Source of the DNA: Spirodela intermedia
Taxonomy: Eukaryota; Streptophyta; Magnoliopsida; Alismatales; Araceae
Length of the DNA stretch: 64,000 nucleotides
Assembly: GCA_902729315.2 (NCBI GenBank)
Contig: LR746264.1
Coordinates: 8,897,878 to 8,961,877 of the forward strand
Reading direction: 5' to 3'
Shown: positions 23,713 through 37,725 of the stretch, piece after piece
How the letters are laid out: every line of letters starts with the position of its first letter
Position numbering within the stretch: the first letter of the stretch is position 1
Notes under the pieces: generated by a model
What the model saw: only the letters and a program-made list of their open reading frames with translations
The model's database searches: none
What the model was told of the DNA's origin: nothing
Made by a program: the position numbers and the translations under genes

Positions 23713-26700
23713 TTAGAAGAGCCTGCAGAGCCGCGGTCTGGAGCAGAACTGCCTGCCATTAGCTTTAACTATGGCCAGCACTCCCGCGGCCAAACCGGCC
23801 CAAAGCACAGTTGAAGCGAAATGATGCATGCGGCGTCCTGCTGCAGCACAAATTGCACAAAAACCCTCAGAAAATGTTTTTTTTTCCTTTCTGGGAACAC
23901 CAAAACAGCATTTAATTATACGTTACACAAGGTAGTAGCATAACCCCGAGATTGAGAAAAATGCATGGCTTGATATCATCGCTCTTGGTATGTACCCATT
24001 ATAAGATCATCCTAGAGCACAAGATCGCTCTTGGTATGTACCCCGTTTCTATTTTTTACGGGGTAAAGCTCAAGAATCAGTGCACCAAATGATAGGGGTC
24101 AACTTGTATGTAAGGAGACCTACTATAATCGTTAAATAATAAACAAAGTTCAATGGTTTAACTATATGGGTATCACCAATTATAGAAAATAAGCATACCT
24201 TGGTTGAATGTGCTTGTTGTTAGTGAAAGACCTCCCACTATGAAGACAGAAGCCACTGGAAGATACTGCAGAGTTGTTTATGTGTAGCAGCGTCTAAAGT
24301 AAGTTTGCAGAGACAGAATGGCAAATCGGTCACTCATACTTCACAGCTTCGGAGGCTTACCGATAGTGATTCAAAGCCATTGAGCTGGAAAGGGGAAGGG
24401 CCATTTCTGTTGACAGAGTAACGTCCACTGATGAGATCCAATGCGTCCTGGCAGGCCAAAAGGCAGTTCTATCACGAAGGAGGGCAAAAGTACTAGAATC
24501 CTCAGTTTATCTGGATATTAGAGGATGAAGGGTACCTGCCGAAGACCATCCTGAAAATTATTCAGGTAATAACGAGACAGAGCACTCATACCATCTTTGA
24601 GCAAACCGAATACTGTCTGCCTTCCATATCTGCATCCAATGAGAGGCATGTTAGCAAGAAGTGATCTCACAGAACAGAATACAGCAAATATTCATGGAAA
24701 AAAAAGACACCTGACGAGGTCCCCTTTTAAGGCATGGGTACCAGAGTATTCCAGGCTGATTTCATCACCATTTGTTGCCCATACTAGAAAAGGAAAGACA
24801 GGGGGGAAAGCAATTAGGTGAAATCCATGAAAATAGAAGAGCTATTAAAAGAAAGCAAAAGCAGGCATTGAAATTTGCCAAATTCCTCACAAATTCTGAA
24901 CTTCTCGTAAAGATCATCATATGTAGATATACACTCATCTGAAGACAGAACTCCCATTTTCTGCAGCTGCATGTTCAATGATTTCCTCCCGATGTAGCTC
25001 TGAGAAATCAGGAATTAAAATATGGATGTAAGGGAGCTGGAGTGAACCATCGAAAGTCACACTACTGATCAAGAAAAAGAATGAAACGAAATATAGTAGT
25101 GTGGATGTGTGGCATGAGTTATTATTACTAATTATCTCTTTGTATTCACTTGATCTGTATAATTGCTATATCTCATAACATCCCACTGGAACTGGGGTAT
25201 AATCGCTCGGTACATGGCAGGCAATACATGCAAGATAAAGAAACAAACGACCAAATGAGAACATCAGATCCCGAGACCAATAAACATCAACTAGATTTCA
25301 CAATAGAAACACAGTCAATCGGGAAGTTAATTGTAGAACGAATTCGACATCAAATCGACCTGGAGATGATTGATAGTCCATATTCAAGAGAACCTAACTT
25401 ATGTTGAAATTGTCCAATCGTAAAGTTAAACTCTCAGGCATGGTGGATATAAGGTGGTCCAATATCATTGTCATGTCCTCGAGATTTAGTAATATGCTAC
25501 TAAAATTGGGCTATAATCACTTGCTGCATAACTGGAATTTAATGCAAGCTACACACCATATCCGTATCAACTTAGAACCAATTTTTCTTTTTTTTTAAAT
25601 TGTAACTATTTCTGGCTTGGGTTAGGTTTTGCTAAAAATGAAAGTTGATAACGGAAAGGAGTTGATATCATGCTTTATAAGGATGACTGTATGCAAACAA
25701 TACTTGAAATCTAGGAGAATCAAGAATAAGTTGATATCAGTTGGTCTATTTAGACAAACCATTACGCACAATTAAAGTCTTCCTTAAACCTGGCATCATC
25801 CATTGTAAAAGTTGAGACATACAATGCCTCCTTTGCTTTGTAGAAGGACTGCGACATACGATATTAAATATTATCCTGCATATCATCCCAACTTGGTTCT
25901 GTCTGACGAATAATTTCTTTTACATTATGTTTTCCCTTATTTTTTCTCAAGTCGTACATGGTAATGCCTGAGATCAACATGATCATCATCCTACCTATTC
26001 ACTATTTATTTCCAGATCTTAATTGTTTTCTCTTATCCAAGTATCAGTTCAAATAATGAGATAAATCTTGTCATACCTGGGTGACATTTGTACGATCGAG
26101 ACAATCAATGCAGTTTACCCTAACTGCCCCTTTCTGCTCCACAGGTGTTTCACTATCCGAACTCAGTAGGAAAAATCTGCTCAGCTGGCATAAAAACTGA
26201 TTAAGTGGACATTACTTGAAACCACTAACGGGTAGCTAATTGTAGGAAAAAAATTTAAGTGATTGCGGCATACCCTTGCTTCTCTATAGCTTGAGATATT
26301 TGTTCATACAAAAGCTCCAAGTTATCAAAGTTTCCGTTCGCACAGAAGTGATGGAAATCAAAGGATACATATCTGTGCAAAATAGATCAAAAGATCAGCC
26401 TAGAGTTGACTATTGATTGATGTGAATTGTCAATTTTTTTTTACACAAAGTATTCAGGAAGCAAAATGAAAGGGAAAAAGAAAAGAAGGCACGCTATGTA
26501 ATCTTAGGAAACGTGTAGAATGTGCAAGGCGTCCAAGAACTACATTTTGACCTTGTCATTTTGCTATACAAAAAGATTATATATCCGTCATGCCAAATAT
26601 GATACAAATCTAGACTCTTATGATATTCTAGCCGAAAAACCTTCCGTAGGCTCTTATGCAGTGAGCTTTTACTGCTCGCAGTAGAGACTTGAAGATAAAC

Positions 26701-29700
26701 GTAAATATAAAACTGGCTACAGTAGTACATCTTCAATGATTTTCACCAGCACTGAGTTTTCTCCTACACTCCACTCTTTTTTTATTCGTGCCTACAGATT
26801 TTATCCCACTACATAAGATGGAGCCATTCACTCCTTACCCCTCTCCTTTTTATTAAAAAAAGAGTTAAATTCTTTTCTAGAAAAATTTAGGAATCTTCTG
26901 TGGTGATTTAAGATAAGCTCCTCCACTAGAGAGCACGGTATCAGATAACATCCATCCCATATCCACTGATAAAGCTTTTCCTCTAGAATTAAGTAGACAA
27001 CTCCACACCAACCCTAAAATGTTAAGGGTTTAGGATAAGAACATTCGCAGAGAATTTAGGCCTTTTATGGCCCAAAATGCTAGTAATAATACTCAAAAGC
27101 TGTTTTGAAGGATGTTTTCCTATTCCCAGCTTTAAAAAATCGATCATGAAAATGGTCGTTACTTTCATCAGCGGATGCTTACCATAATATTGAACCAACA
27201 AGTTGCACGATGGGCCATTTTTAATAGACCATGTATAACTCGCCAATATGGATGGTACTGTCTCATCATGATAGAGCTTTTGTTTCCAATCCTACCTTTA
27301 CCAATTTTTCTACTATCCCACCGAATCCTATGAGATAATTTGTGGTCTAATTAGGTCAAACCAGACATTTAGCGTGGAGTTCAGAATTTTTGTGGCCTAA
27401 CATGAAATCGAATAGTGTACCATGATTTGAGATGTCTATTCCAGCTGTTACTAGCTCATAAAGCTAATATAGATACAATGGGGAATTCGAAAAGCAGATG
27501 CCTATTTCAATGCAATGTCAACAAGTTGTCCATTTAGCGTTTGCAGCAAACTATATTCTGACCTTGAACCACTTTCTATCGTTGATTACAAGCTTCCTTT
27601 GAAACATATACTCAAGATGCCTTGACTTGCCATTGGATGATCACTTGTCAATGACTCTATCCAACTAAGCCAGAAGAATGTTGTTTTTATCCGAGGAGGC
27701 GTGCATGATGCTAGAAGGTCACAGATAATATTCTTTTCTAGAGCAAGACATAACAGACTTGAGTCATGAACTCGAAAACTAAATTGGGCATTCGAGCCAG
27801 AAAACATGCAGGTGAACAGTGGATATTGCATACAAGAAATGTGTGACTACCTCACATTAGGAAGTTTCTCCATTTCCACCTCGAATGCCTTGCTCAGCTG
27901 ACCTTCATCCCCATCCTGCGTATAATGACAGATGAGAAACTAATTTTGAAAAGAAGGAAAAATGACATAAATCAGCATCGAATTGAAGCCTCATTGTTAT
28001 TCTCACCCAAAAAATTTAAAATGCTTAAATTGAAGAAATAATAAATGAAACCTGAATGTAGGCTTGTTTGAAAGAATTATTTTCCTACTTTACCTGGGTT
28101 GTCAGGTAAAGTAGGGTGTCTCAATTATTGATATTCATTATATCAACACCCTGAAAACGAGAACAAAAACGTACACTGTTTTTTATTTTTTTTCAATCTT
28201 ATATTAGTAAGCAGATGACCCTTTCATTTTCCTAATTAAGGTTTCAATCCTACTTATTGCCAAAGTGATGCAAGCCACATCATGTCACATACGTGAGGCT
28301 AAGGGTTCTAGTTTTATTCTCTTCTCTGAATCACACCTGATCGTTTCTTTCTCCTAACCTCTCGCTCACCGACACACACCCACAGCCACAAACCCAATAG
28401 CGATACTTCAGTGACCACTTCCGACAATGTAAATTACCACAATCACGCTGGATAACAAACTAAGAGAAATGGAGGCTCACCTTGTCGGTCAGGTCTACTG
28501 CAATAATCTCTCCATATCTTTGTGCAAGATCATTAAAGTGGCATTCGACCACTCTTGTCTACAGGAACCAGAATAAATGCATGAACTCTGTCATAAGCAA
28601 TAAAAGCAAAGGAAAGTGTAACTTGCAAATCCACTTACAGTTTCCGGATGACTGATTATGTTAAGCCTAGGCTTATAACTCAAATCGACAATCTGCTCCC
28701 ATATAAGTGGCACAGAACCTCGAACCTGAAAAGTACAAGAAACGAAGCCGGAGTTGAGATGATCAGACAATTGTTTCTAAGGTTTTAGACAAGCTGAATG
28801 GCTCACAACCCTAAAAGGCCCACAGACATGACGTCAAGATGCATTAATATATGAAGGCTGGGTGCGTTCAAAGTGGCATTCTATGTATGAAATTTGTTAC
28901 AGAGGCATATAGTTACCATCATAAATGAGGATGTAAAACCTCCAAACTCTAACACCTGTTCTGTCTCCACAAAATTAGCAGTGTCTCCTTCAAGATTCGC
29001 TCCTCTTCGCCACATTCGTGTTCCTAGTAGACACACGATACCAGTAAGAAATACACTCAGCGGATTGATTTAACCCCCAAATAAAAGCAATTTTTACATC
29101 ATTATACCTAAACGCCATGTACACCTCCTTGAAATCAAAGTGATTTTGATGGGCAAGTCTTTCATAGTGACCTCTATGCTGTGAAAGCCTAGCAATTCGT
29201 TAAGGTGAACAATGCAACAATCCCAACGTGATATGTGAGTTGGTATGTCGGTATGCTCAAGACAAAAGAACTTTGCATGCACGGTCAATGGTGATCACAA
29301 TGAAGCACAGTATGTGTATACATAAGTAGATATGACACACGCACACAGAGATAGAAGTATAAAAGACAACATTACTCAAGAAATGACAGTGGATGGATAC
29401 TTCCTTGTATAATCGGAATGCTGAATACGTCCAACTGCAAGGTCACAAAAGAGAAAAACTTGACATCATATAGAAATTTTGTAGATTATCATTGGAAATT
29501 TCCCCTATTTTGCTATGTAACAATCACTGCCTGTTAGTTATCAAGTTGAATCGCTTCTTACTAACCTTGCACTCAATCAGTTCTTCTAACAAAATCCGGT
29601 TCCAGACAAAACGTGGATCAGCCTGAAATCATGACAGGATTGCCATATTAATACAAGAATATTGCATACTCACATTTCAATGAAAAGTAGATGTTTAGAT

Positions 29701-32700
29701 GTGAAATATAATCATATGAAGTATTGTGCATGCTTAAATTTCATAAACCTCAGGAAATGAATATTCCTTAAAAGGCTCGAGAATTTCTATGCATTGCATG
29801 AGGATGCATATTTTGGCATTTAAGAGAATAAAGAAGCTTATAAAATATGCGATCATTTCAAAAGCTTTTTCATGCTACCAATGGACCATGCAAAAGAAGA
29901 AGAACACAAAGAGAGGAAGACGAGTGAAATAGAAGAGACTAGGAAGGAAAGGCTCATGTTTGCCACTCTTGAATTTGAATGTTATCATTATCTTCACTCT
30001 TATTGCTGTTAGTGTCCTTATCACTGGCATTAGCTCTTAGTGTAACAACTATTTTCCTCTTCTTTTCCCTGTAAAATACCTTGTCACTAGCATTGGCTGA
30101 GAAAAAGGCAGAAGAAGATAGGGAATTGGGATCAGACACAGGAGAGGGATCATCCAAAAGTAAGTCCTAAAAACAAAATATCTCGTTAATGATATTCTTT
30201 ATTTTAATAGGCTCCACTGTTCACCAATATTTTCAAATGTATTTTATTATTTTTATGCCATTTAAGCAAGTCATTGACCTACAAAGCCGCACAAGCTACC
30301 ACATCATATAAAATGAGGCAGAGTTGATTTTTTTTAATGAAATAATCTAAAATACACGTCACTGCACTGTAAGAGCTTAAGTATATTCTATGATATCTAG
30401 AATGTTCTATAAAGTGTGATTTCCATGAGTGGTAGTAAGAATTTAATATCCCTGCGAGGTACATTAAAAGGTAACTGGGAAAATGAGAACTAACTTGCTT
30501 CCAAAGTGGTATGCCTTGCCTTTTAGCTGATCTGCAAGTCCTTTGCACACTGATGAACAGTAGATATATCAATCAGAGAGCTTTCAGTTTAAAAATAAGA
30601 AACTTTGGCCACGTAGAAAGAAGTTAGACTCTTCCAGATAGATATTAACATTAATTTAATTACATTAAAGATAACTTATCTAAATTCTGGGGGAATAAAC
30701 GGCTTACTTCAACGTCAGATCACCATCATACGAGTAATACAATCCAGGAGTTGACTCTACAGTTCTCAAAAGGGTTATGAAGTAAGCCTCGTCTCTTTTC
30801 TGCCAAAAGTAATATTTGATTTAAAATTGAGAAGTAAATGATTATGCTCGATTTATGGGTGAAAAAATTTAATTGATCATACCAGTTGTGAGGCTGAATG
30901 TTTCAAAGATCCATTGCATAATAAAAACTTCATTGACTTGATTAGGTAAATGGGAACTCCAAGATGACTGCCAGCTGCCTCTCGAGAAGTTATTACAAGA
31001 ACATATGCTCCTGAATTAAACAGCAAGAATAAATACAAAAGGAAAAATGACTAGGTAGTTTAAGGACATAGCAAACAAGATGCATCGTCCCAAAAAAAAA
31101 AAAGAATTCTATCTCGATGATATTAAGCATAGAACAAGGTAATAATGTCTTTCACTTCTTATAACATGAAAATTTCATGAAAAAACATATGTCAGGTATG
31201 ACAACCTGCTATATATCTACATAGACATCTATACGTACATGAATCACCAAACAAAAGCACTAACAAAGACCTCAAAGAAAAAGGAACTTCAAATGGATAT
31301 TATACATAAAGTTTGGCTGACTGAGGAGAAACATCAAGTGGGTATTTTTCATCTTTTACTTCAGTTTACGAAAACATGAGTTTCGAGGGTACATTTGACA
31401 AAGAGGGGAGAACTTTGGCCTTTATCAAAACTAAAACAGAGAATGAGATAACGCATTTATATCAATGAACTAAAAAAGGCAATGCACTAAATGACATAAA
31501 AGCTTTTCAAGTGAAAACATATTTTAAATAAAATAAATTTCTGTTGAGAACCAAACCGTAGGTAATCCGAAAAAAATGTAACATAGGATACATTTCACAA
31601 TGCCTAAGAGTAAAAATACAAAAATCTAAACTCTTATGCTAAAGGTCCACTTCTTCAATCTTGGTTATGTAACCAAATAAATGATAACTGAAGGAACAAG
31701 AAGAAAGTAGCAAAATATCATCATATACGAGGATCAGACATCCAAATGTTAGACAGCTTTACCGTTTTAGAAAAGCATTTTATGGTAAACGTTTTTTAAG
31801 TACGTCATGTACATTCAAATAGACAGTGATGATATTAAAAGCAAAGAAAATGGCATTATTTTCTTCATTTTGAATTGATACCTAACAAATTACAATAACC
31901 AAATTAATTATAATAATCATATATTTTACTTAATCTTACCGTTACTAAATTAATTAATTTATATTATTCGTTACATTATATGATTTTTTTTAAAAAATCT
32001 GTGGCATCATGCTCTTCACAACTTAACTGGGACTTGACGACATAAAAAAATATTAATCTTCTAATCACAGAATGCCTCTGAATAGTTTAATTGCTGTGGA
32101 TAACATAGATGATAAAAACATTAACCTACAGGTGTATCAATTTGGCACCTGAAGTCCTAGAGAATGAAAATTTCAAGAGAACCTTCGTGTTTTCAACATT
32201 AGTATACCCAACTACGTTTTCAGAAGAGTGTTAGTTCTAATCGAAAGAGCATAATGGGATCATAAGAACCAAACGCGACTAGAAAGCGATAAAAGATCCG
32301 GGCAACAAGAAGCCTTTTCTTTTATCAGGGTCAAATAGCACAATAATTATTATCGTAGTTCGAGAGAAGAGTAATGGACGCCTGATTATAAATTTAATAT
32401 AAATTATTATGACATAACTAAACAATAATCACGTATGGTGCAAGAGAAATGAGACCCTCAGGACAGAAGAAATTTCTGGAACAGTAATGGATGATGATCA
32501 TTAATTTCATAAAAATTAAGAGAAAATGGCATGATCATCATTCACTGAAAGAAAAGCAATTACCTACAAGTAGCCTAATAGTCCCTACAACACCATAGAT
32601 GATTGAAGTATTCAAAGGAGCTCCAAAGTCGGTAGAATTTCCTGCACAGATGAGAAATATTATCAAACTTTTCATCATAGTGCTATTCAATGTCAAATAA

Positions 32701-33753
32701 GCGAAATTTGGTGTATCAAGGCATGCCATTCACTATGGAATTAGTATCCCATAAGAACCCGTCTGAACTATATGAATCCAAATGACTGAACATGAACTTA
32801 TCTTGCCGCTATATGAATTTGCATCATTCTACAGCAGCAACAGATGAAGAAGAAAAGACTGATGACAAGCTCATCGGAAGGATCCATCCGTTTTGGTATG
32901 TCGCATAAATCGAATATGCACTATTACAACTAATTTTCTCGAAACACGCCAGAAACTACGGGATGACCAATGGGGTAATTCTATTACTCAACAGGCACAA
33001 ACTTTTGAATAAAAACATCAGAAAAACGATCCATTTTCAAGCGAATAAAGCGCATTTGACTCAGAAACTAATGTACTATATGAATAAAATTATATTTTTA
33101 TCCGAAAATGTGAGAAATTATCATTGAGTTGAGTCAAGAAAACAATCCTGCCCTCCAGATTATCCTGCCACTAAATGTGCGCAAACAAAGCACACTAACG
33201 AAGAAGCGTCAAATCTCAAGACTCATTGTCGCAGGGATACCCCGGACACAACGATTCGTTCTCTCAGCGATTATACGGCGTCAGGATCGCTTTCCTTGGG
33301 ACAAAATCGCCACTCCTAAGCGGTAGCATAAATTGCTTGGCCAATTCAGGTAACGGACCCTGTCGGCAAGTCGGTAACAAATTTTTCAAAGGTTTTTCAA
33401 GAGGTAACTCCACGGTGACGTCGATATTTCAGCACGTAGTCAAAACGTTGCCATTGTTTAAAGAAGAATAGGAAAGCTTTTGAAAGAAGAACGGAGAAGG
33501 GACCCTGAGAACCAGATATAAAGTCGCACAACGCAGAGGATCTGAACGAACCTTCCAGCCTTTGAAGGAGGCCATCGCTGCGGTCGATGGAGAAGGCGGC
33601 ATCTGGAACGTCGGGATCAATAGACCTGATGACGAACTTGTCACCGAACTCCTCCAGTCGCATCTCTCGGCTGCATCGCTTGAATTCACCGGTATGTTCA
33701 TCCCGCAGAAGGGTCTGGCGGCACTCCTGCTCTTCTTCATCCCCGATCTCCAT
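23713..33753 (-). CDS. SAC8: SAC-domain phosphoinositide phosphatase, SAC8-like, 611 aa
   Basis: Removes phosphates from phosphoinositides, probably PI4P, on endomembranes (known of the plant SAC6/7/8 class). Exons in transcript order: 33552-33753, 32564-32641, 30883-31010, 30708-30799, 30495-30549, 29566-29622, 29376-29434, 29108-29178, 28917-29023, 28639-28725, 28481-28558, 27851-27915, 26274-26372, 26077-26176, 24891-24999, 24711-24783, 24536-24629, 24361-24447, 24199-24265 and 23713-23840; 1836 nt in all. The catalytic CX5R(T) motif is in VNCIDCLDRTNVTQ (exon 14). Earlier SAC landmarks are IIYGVVGTIRLLVG, LYYSYDGDLTL, SRRCTWRLGTRMWRRG and RGSVPLIWEQIVDLSYKPR. Two C-terminal hydrophobic stretches (YLPVASVFIVGGLSL and TVLWAGLAAGVLAIVKANG) would anchor it in the membrane, followed by the family ending SRPRLCRLF. 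The start at 33753 gives an N-terminus slightly longer than in Arabidopsis. It is closer to SAC8 than to SAC7/RHD4. Long AT-rich introns explain the 10 kb span. Confidence 0.95.
28084..28115. repeat. Perfect 13 bp inverted repeat
   Basis: CCTACTTTACCTG at 28084-28096 and its exact reverse complement at 28103-28115 are separated by GGTTGT. It lies in the SAC8 intron between the exons at 28481-28558 and 27851-27915. It could be a hairpin in the pre-mRNA or the scar of a small inverted-repeat element. Confidence 0.85.
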
Positions 33754-34256
33754 CCCCGTCACCGGCAGGCGCCGGCTCACTCCTTCTACGGCTCCCTCGT
33801 CCTCCCCCGCGTTGCTTCGACCTCCCGGTACAACGGGCTTCTAAAAAGAACATTGTCGATTAACGGGCTTTGACTTGAGAGAGAATTTTCCCATTTAAAG
33901 TGTAATTAGTCTCATCCTAATTACGCCCAAATAAAGCAACTTGACTTCAGTATATTGCCCATGATCGTACGATTTTTTTTTTTAGCGGAATATTAAAAAT
34001 TATACCGAAAACTATTTTCTCACGAGCAATAACCATTATCACAGCTTTCTTCTCATTATTATTATTATTATTATGAGATTTTTGGCAATGATTTCTAAGA
34101 AGGAGACGGGAAACTCACATGCTGCGCCGACCGGCGACGATCCCAACGGGCAGCAGAAAGTCAACGCGCCCGGCGAGCGGCGATCGTGAATGCACGAAGA
34201 CGAGATGGTCTCCAATTAGAATCAATGGGAGAGAGAGAGAAGTTTCATTCCAACGG
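33754..34256. other. SAC8 promoter / GRXS16 3' region
   Basis: This 503 bp spacer separates the SAC8 start codon from the GRXS16 stop codon, both on the minus strand. It must hold the SAC8 promoter and 5' UTR and the GRXS16 3' UTR. An ATT run lies near 34058-34074. No further gene is seen. Confidence 0.7.
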
Positions 34257-36810
34257 CTAGTTCTTGAACAGCGCCGAGAGCTCCCCGGAGGTCTCCATGG
34301 CGGTGAGGATATCGCACCCGCCAATGAGCTCTCCCTTGACGAAGATCTGCGGGAAGGTCGGCCAGTTGCTGTAGGCCTTGAGGGTCTCCCTCAACCCGAA
34401 GTTGTACTCTTCGTCGAGCACGTCGACGCTCTCAAAGTCAACGCCGTTGGATTCGAGGATGCTCACCACCCTCTGGGAGAAGCCGCACTGGGGGGCGCTT
34501 CTCGATCCTTTGATGAAGGCCACCACCCTGTTCTCCTTCACCAGCCGATCAATTAGGTCCTCCAACGGGACGGTCAACTGCACGTGGCGGCCGGGGGTGA
34601 GGCGGAGGCTGGGCTTGGCCTTCTGCCGCCGTGTCCACGTGTCGTCCCCCGACAGGTTACCCGGCGGGGGCTGGCCGGTGGCGTCGATGTGCTCTTGAAT
34701 CCAAGATTTCCAGGCCTCAGTCAGGACCGTCCGATCGGCGGCGGCGGCAGCGCCGTCGACGAGGCCGACCTAGAGAGAAGGATGAAAGGTAGATGTCAGC
34801 GGGGACCAATTGGTGGGTCAAAACTAGTTCTCTCATATATCTTTGACTCTGTTCCTAATGTTCAACCATGAGTCAACGCGGAAGAAAGTAATTTTTTCCG
34901 ATGGACCAAGTGAAGTGGCTGCTCAAATGCGGATTTTTCTGACGAACGTTCCGGACAGAAATCAGCATCAAGGACAAAAAAATCACAAATAAGGCAAGCT
35001 GAGTGCTGAGATTGAACAGAGGATCGATCCTCCCCCTCTTCTCGGTCCCTTTGCCATACTCACCACCTCCCCACTGAACCTTGTCCTTCACACTCTCTCT
35101 CTCTCTCCCTCTACCTCTCCCTCCCTCTCCCTCCCTCCCTCTCCCTCCCTCCCTCCCTTCCTCCCTCTCTCTCTCTCCCTCTTCTCCCCCAAATAAACAG
35201 CATTCCTTGATTCCTACGAGGAAAATGCTCATCTTTGTGATCACCCAGATGGAATCTCTGCGTACACAAGTGGTCCACTCTTCACACTAAATGAATGCTC
35301 TCTCTCTCTCTCTCTCTCTCTCCTGTTATCCCGGTTTGTGGTCTGTTTTCTGATTTATGTGAGATAAATCTACAGCAACCAATTTCTCCAAACTATTGCC
35401 CATTTACTCTGGAATATTTTTGTCAGAAGCGCTCTCCCCATGATCCCTCCACTTCATCTACACAAATGACAAAGATATCTACTGGTGTAGAGATGGGCAT
35501 TCGACGAAAGAACAGACAATTTATAGATAAACATATGACAATTGGCTGAAAATAAAATACAACACAATATATAGTAAAAAAAATAACCACAATAAAATAG
35601 AAAATAAAACGTTTGAAAAGGTGGTATGAGATCAACCTGCTTCAACACGTGAGAATAAAATAGAAAATATATTACGACAATATTAGAAAGGTTCGAAAGT
35701 CAGAAGATAGAAGATACCCCCAGAAGGAAAAAAATAATAACAACGTTGAACTTAGTTCACTACCAACTTGTTCATGCTTTTGAAATATTTACACCTGACA
35801 TTATGATGATATGCTTGCTTACAATGGAACACAATGCAATCAGTTCCTGTGTACAGAAGAAATTAGCAAACAAGAAACGCAACTTTTTCGGGAGAAAAAC
35901 CGGCTCAAGTTTTTACCTCCGAAATAAATGATTTATCCCCTTCGACAAGATATTGTGACCAAAAAAATAAACAAAAAATCGAGATAATCCTGATGAGAGT
36001 AAGAGAAAGCGCACTCGAACAATGTTTTTTTGTCAACTCATTAAGTCAGGTTCACCCATGGACAATCATCACTTGCTCACTAAGCATGAAGCAGGAAAGA
36101 ATAAAGAAACCCTTAATTTTCTGTTTTGTGTTACATTCCCCGACTAAATACGGAAGATCAAGACCTTAACTTCTGACCAGGTTAGACATTCCGAAGATGA
36201 AGGTAGTGACGTTCTTTAATTAAACTCGTCAAAGTTCCCACCAAAAACCGGTAAAATAAATCAAATTATAGATCAATTTCATGAGCAGAGGGAATCACAG
36301 GAGACGGATGCAACTGACATGACGATCAATAAAATACGCAACTGAGGAGCCAGATCGCATCACCTTTACAGAATGGCAGAGGCCGGGAACAGTCTTCCGG
36401 TGGAAACCAATGCTGCCTACTAGATTACGGGATATTCCGACGTACTGGAGGTCGCCGTTGCCGTCGTAGACCCCATAAACCCCGGCACCAGAGGGGATCT
36501 TCCCCTCCAGTCCCTCTGGCTCAGCAGGGACAGGGAGAAGGTCCGCCTCCGAAAGCTTCCCGACGGCGCAAATGAAGACCGTCGACGATTGTCCGGCAGC
36601 ACGACGCCTATCTCCATGGCGGCGCCCCGTGAACGCGGTGCGGAGGACACTTCCGGACCGACCGCCGAGGCAAGCGGAGCTCAATAGGAAGGAGCGATTG
36701 GACGCGGCGACCCTTTGGGAGCGAGCAGAAGGACGAGAAGGGAAGGGGAAGGAGGGATTACTGGGGGCACAGGAGCAGGCGCCGGTGGCCGAGAGATGGA
36801 TTGCCGCCAT
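34257..36810 (-). CDS. GRXS16: Chloroplast monothiol glutaredoxin S16 with GIY-YIG-like domain, 319 aa
   Basis: A plastid protein that joins an N-terminal GIY-YIG endonuclease-like domain to a C-terminal CGFS glutaredoxin, which binds glutathione and [2Fe-2S]. Two exons: 36364-36810 (149 codons) and 34257-34769 (171 codons including stop). The first ~80 residues are rich in Ser, Ala and Arg, as in a chloroplast transit peptide. The nuclease-like part has the phrases [10 protein letters not shown] and [10 protein letters not shown]. The glutaredoxin part has [24 protein letters not shown] and GGCDIL, which form the active Cys and glutathione-binding motifs. The linker [20 protein letters not shown] is typical of GRXS16. 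The single 1.6 kb intron falls inside the N-terminal domain and carries CT microsatellites. The domain order and length match the plant family. Confidence 0.95.
35093..35324. repeat. CT/CCCT microsatellites in GRXS16 intron
   Basis: CT with interspersed CCCT units at about 35093-35181 and a pure CT run at about 35299-35324. On the GRXS16 coding strand these read as GA-rich tracts. Confidence 0.9.
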
Positions 36811-36874
36811 CGCTTCCTAGCTCCAGAAGCAAGACAGCGTCGGCGAACACAGCTCTCTCTCGGGAGGCCGAAGA

Positions 36875-37604
36875 CGCCAGTTGACCTTTATCCATGGCTT
36901 TTCGCCCAATTGGCCCATATTTCTCGAGCAATAGGCCCATTAACACCTTTGGGCCCGAATCACCTCCGAGTACGAACGAACGAACACTCGTTATCATTTC
37001 TGCATAACTCCTCCCAAATGTCTTCTACGTGGATAAAACGGTTTCATTGCTATCATTTTAAAATATATGATCCTACTTCTAATTCGAGGTAATTCTAAGG
37101 GTCTATGACCAAAATTCACACGCCAGTTGCCCTTTATCCATGGCTTTTGGGCCCCATTGGCCCACATTTCTCAAGCAACCGGCCCAGTAACACCTTCTGG
37201 GCTCTGGGCCCGAATCATCTCCGAGTAGGGACGAACACTCGTGGTCATTTGTGCCTTACTCCTCTCAAATGCCTTTTAAGTAGATGAAACCTTGTTATTA
37301 ATTATTGCTTTTAAAAATACCCTCATTTTCCGATTCGAGGATCTATGACCAAAGTACACAGTACGTTGGCCATTTATCCATGGCTTTGGGCCCTGTAGGC
37401 CCACATTTTTCTAGGATAGGCCCATTAACAGTTTTGGGCCACCAAATCACCCCCCAAGTATGAACAAAAACTCGTTGTCATTTGCACATAATCCCCCCCC
37501 AATGTCTTCTACGTAGATGAAACCTTATCATTATTATTATTTTTAAATATACACTTCTATTTCCAATTTGAGCTAATTCCAAGGGTCTATGGCCAAAATA
37601 CACA
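36875..37604. repeat. Three tandem ~240 bp repeats upstream of GRXS16
   Basis: Unit 1 spans 36875-37120, unit 2 37121-37360 and unit 3 37361-37604. Each begins with TTTATCCATGGCTTT or a close variant and contains several TGGGCC/GGCCCA words. Each also carries an ACTCGT..TCATTT block and ends with GTCTATGACCAAAAT..CACA or a close variant. Units differ by many substitutions and small gaps, so the duplication is not recent. The array starts 65 bp upstream of the GRXS16 ATG and fills most of the spacer to ACX4. TGGGCC words resemble plant site II/TCP-type promoter elements. Confidence 0.9.
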
Positions 37605-37725
37605 CCCTTTTTAAAAGAGCGAAAAGAGGCTCGGGCGATCCGTAGCAGTTGACTGCAGACGGATTGACCATCGCCGCAGGTTTAACTTCCAAAGAACATC
37701 GTCGAAAGCGGTCTGTTGTTCTTCC

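Noticed and set aside
28084-28115. Transcription terminator hairpin
   Set aside because: It lies inside a spliced intron of a plant gene; hairpin terminators of this type do not act on plant RNA polymerase II genes.
34873-35244. 123-codon minus-strand frame
   Set aside because: A Gly/Glu/Arg repeat arising from the CT microsatellite inside the GRXS16 intron.
36875-37604. CRISPR-like array
   Set aside because: Three long diverged tandem units without spacers in plant nuclear DNA; they are simple segmental repeats.
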